A DNA stretch of 7,239 bases from Candidatus Bathyarchaeota archaeon (GTDB lineage: Archaea > Thermoproteota > Bathyarchaeia > TCS64), in the NCBI GenBank assembly GCA_030608725.1, contig JAUWDP010000050.1:1-7239 (forward strand). Reading direction: 5' to 3'. A model generated the notes under the pieces. The model did no database searches. It was not told where the DNA came from and was given only the letters and a program-made list of their open reading frames with translations. Positions within the stretch are counted from its first letter, which is position 1; each line of letters begins with the position of its first letter. Positions 6,248-7,239 of the stretch are shown in pieces. The position numbers and the translations under genes are program-made.

Positions 6248-6901
6248 ATGGTTTTTCCTGTTGAGAGTGAAGATAGGGCACTCCGTAACCTGCTTATGAT
6301 GTGCCAGGACCACGCGAGGCTGGTCGTCGAGATCTACCGCAAGGTCCTGATGATGATCGATAAACTTGTGAAAGGCGACAACTCGGACATGAATCTGCTC
6401 CTCGCCGATGTGGAGAAGTTTCAGCTGGAGTCCTTGGAGATCAAGAGGAACATTGTGAAGGAACTCCACGAGACGGGCAACCTCCTCTTCAACCGGGAGG
6501 ACCTCTACCGCCTCATCAGCAAGGCAGGCGAGGTGATAGACCTCATCGAGTCCACAGGTGTCCGTCTCGCTGCCATCGGGGAGAGAAACTGGAAGGTCCC
6601 CTCAAACATCGGTGTGGGCCTCGTGGAGATGGCCGACGCCGCCTTCGACACCCTCATCAAGCTCAGGGAGAGTCTCATCAGCCTCGGCTTCAACTCGGAA
6701 CGCTCAGTCGAGCTGACAAGCGAGGTAGAAGCGGGAGAGCGGAAGGTGGACTCCATCCACAGAAAACTGGATATTGACATCGTCACGAGCAATGCGGAGC
6801 TACCCCTCATACTCATCATGAGGGACGTCGCCACGAAGCTGGAGGAGATGGTTGACACCGCCGCGGACGAGGCGGACCTCATCAGGATCCTCGCACTCTA
6901 G
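6248..6901 (+). CDS. DUF47/PhoU-like protein
   Basis: The 217-residue protein is almost entirely helical and matches the DUF47 (TIGR00153) PhoU-like family, which forms two antiparallel helical bundles. Family hallmarks visible are the N-terminal block of long amphipathic helices (CQDHARLVVEIYRKVLMMID), a central NREDLYRLISKAGEVIDLIE stretch, and the acidic C-terminal helix with EEMVDTAADEADLIRI. Family length is usually 200-225 residues, so it is complete. Members often accompany PiT-type phosphate transporters and are thought to regulate phosphate or metal uptake. No transporter is present here. The ATG start is supported by AGGTG at 6238-6242, five bases upstream. A palindrome and one or two TATA candidates lie in the upstream region, so expression may be regulated. 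The stop is 11 bases before the endA start, so the two genes are probably co-transcribed. The family call is good; the role in phosphate control is inferred. Confidence 0.82.
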   Translation: MVFPVESEDRALRNLLMMCQDHARLVVEIYRKVLMMIDKLVKGDNSDMNLLLADVEKFQLESLEIKRNIVKELHETGNLLFNREDLYRLISKAGEVIDLIESTGVRLAAIGERNWKVPSNIGVGLVEMADAAFDTLIKLRESLISLGFNSERSVELTSEVEAGERKVDSIHRKLDIDIVTSNAELPLILIMRDVATKLEEMVDTAADEADLIRILAL

Positions 6902-6912
6902 GGCTGGACGAA

Positions 6913-7239
6913 GTGGACGAGACAACAATAACCGTCGAGGCATTCGCGGACAGCAGGCTCATCGTCTGGAACCCCTCGGAGGCCAGGAGGCTCTACAACA
7001 ACGGATTCTACGGGAAACCCCTGGGCATACCCAAGCCCCAGGAGGACTTTGAGGCACCTCTCGTCCTTGACCCCATCGAAGGCCTCTACCTGCTGGAGAA
7101 GGAGCTCATCCAAGTGGTCTCAGGGCCCGACAAGACAGAGGTGACCCTCGACGAGCTGAGGGAGGCGACCCTGGCCATCCTCGAGAGGCTGGACATGAAA
7201 TACGCCGTCTACCACAACCTGAGGGAGAGGGGATACGTC
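6913..7239 (+). CDS. endA: tRNA-splicing endonuclease, N-terminal part (runs off the right edge)
   Basis: EndA cleaves introns out of archaeal precursor tRNAs at bulge-helix-bulge structures. The 109 visible residues match the archaeal N-terminal domain: LIVWNPSEARRLYNNGFYGK (16-35), PLGIPKP (36-42), FEAPLVLDPIEGLYLLEKE (46-64), then a helix (TLDELREATLAILERLDM, 78-95) leading into the start of the catalytic domain at YAVYHNLRERGYV (97-109). The catalytic tyrosine, histidine and lysine would lie beyond the window. GTG at 6913 is chosen because it is the first plausible start after the DUF47 stop (6899-6901) and gives a family-like N-terminus of about 15 residues before the first strand. Only a weak purine stretch precedes it, so translation may depend on coupling to DUF47. 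Whether it is the homotetrameric or the heterotetrameric catalytic subunit cannot be decided here. Confidence 0.88.
   Translation, partial: MDETTITVEAFADSRLIVWNPSEARRLYNNGFYGKPLGIPKPQEDFEAPLVLDPIEGLYLLEKELIQVVSGPDKTEVTLDELREATLAILERLDMKYAVYHNLRERGYV

Overview
The window looks like archaeal chromosome, most likely a TACK-group lineage such as a Bathyarchaeia-like organism; that placement is an inference. The archaeal evidence is the start of a tRNA-splicing endonuclease gene (endA) at the right edge, a DUF47/PhoU-like protein, a small archaeal-type zinc-ribbon protein, a GGAGGTGA Shine-Dalgarno motif, and TATA-box promoters placed a few tens of bases before start codons. All supported genes lie on the + strand, are GC-rich and tightly packed, and AT-rich sequence is confined to the promoters.

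Left block (1-4350) is one transcription unit. It holds the 3' end of an HdrC-like double-[4Fe-4S] protein (1-339), a fumarate reductase/succinate dehydrogenase-type FAD flavoprotein (336-1976, overlapping by 4 bases) and a full HdrA with an MvhD-like C-terminal domain (1990-4350, 13-base gap). No HdrB (CCG-domain) gene is visible. The simplest reading is a soluble complex in which HdrA passes electrons through the HdrC-like protein to a fumarate/succinate site in place of a heterodisulfide site. The MvhD-like domain appears to have lost every cysteine that normally holds its [2Fe-2S] cluster.

Middle block (4351-5806) is a single-domain malic enzyme with its own TATA box. Together with the flavoprotein it gives a C4-dicarboxylate theme: malate/pyruvate interconversion beside fumarate/succinate redox chemistry.

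Right block (5807-7239) holds a 76-residue zinc-ribbon protein with a probable leaderless promoter, a 162-base AT-rich intergenic region containing a perfect 12-bp palindrome (6215-6226), a DUF47/PhoU-like protein, and the first 109 codons of endA, 11 bases downstream of it. There are no RNA genes, mobile elements, CRISPR arrays or gene-free stretches over 300 bases.
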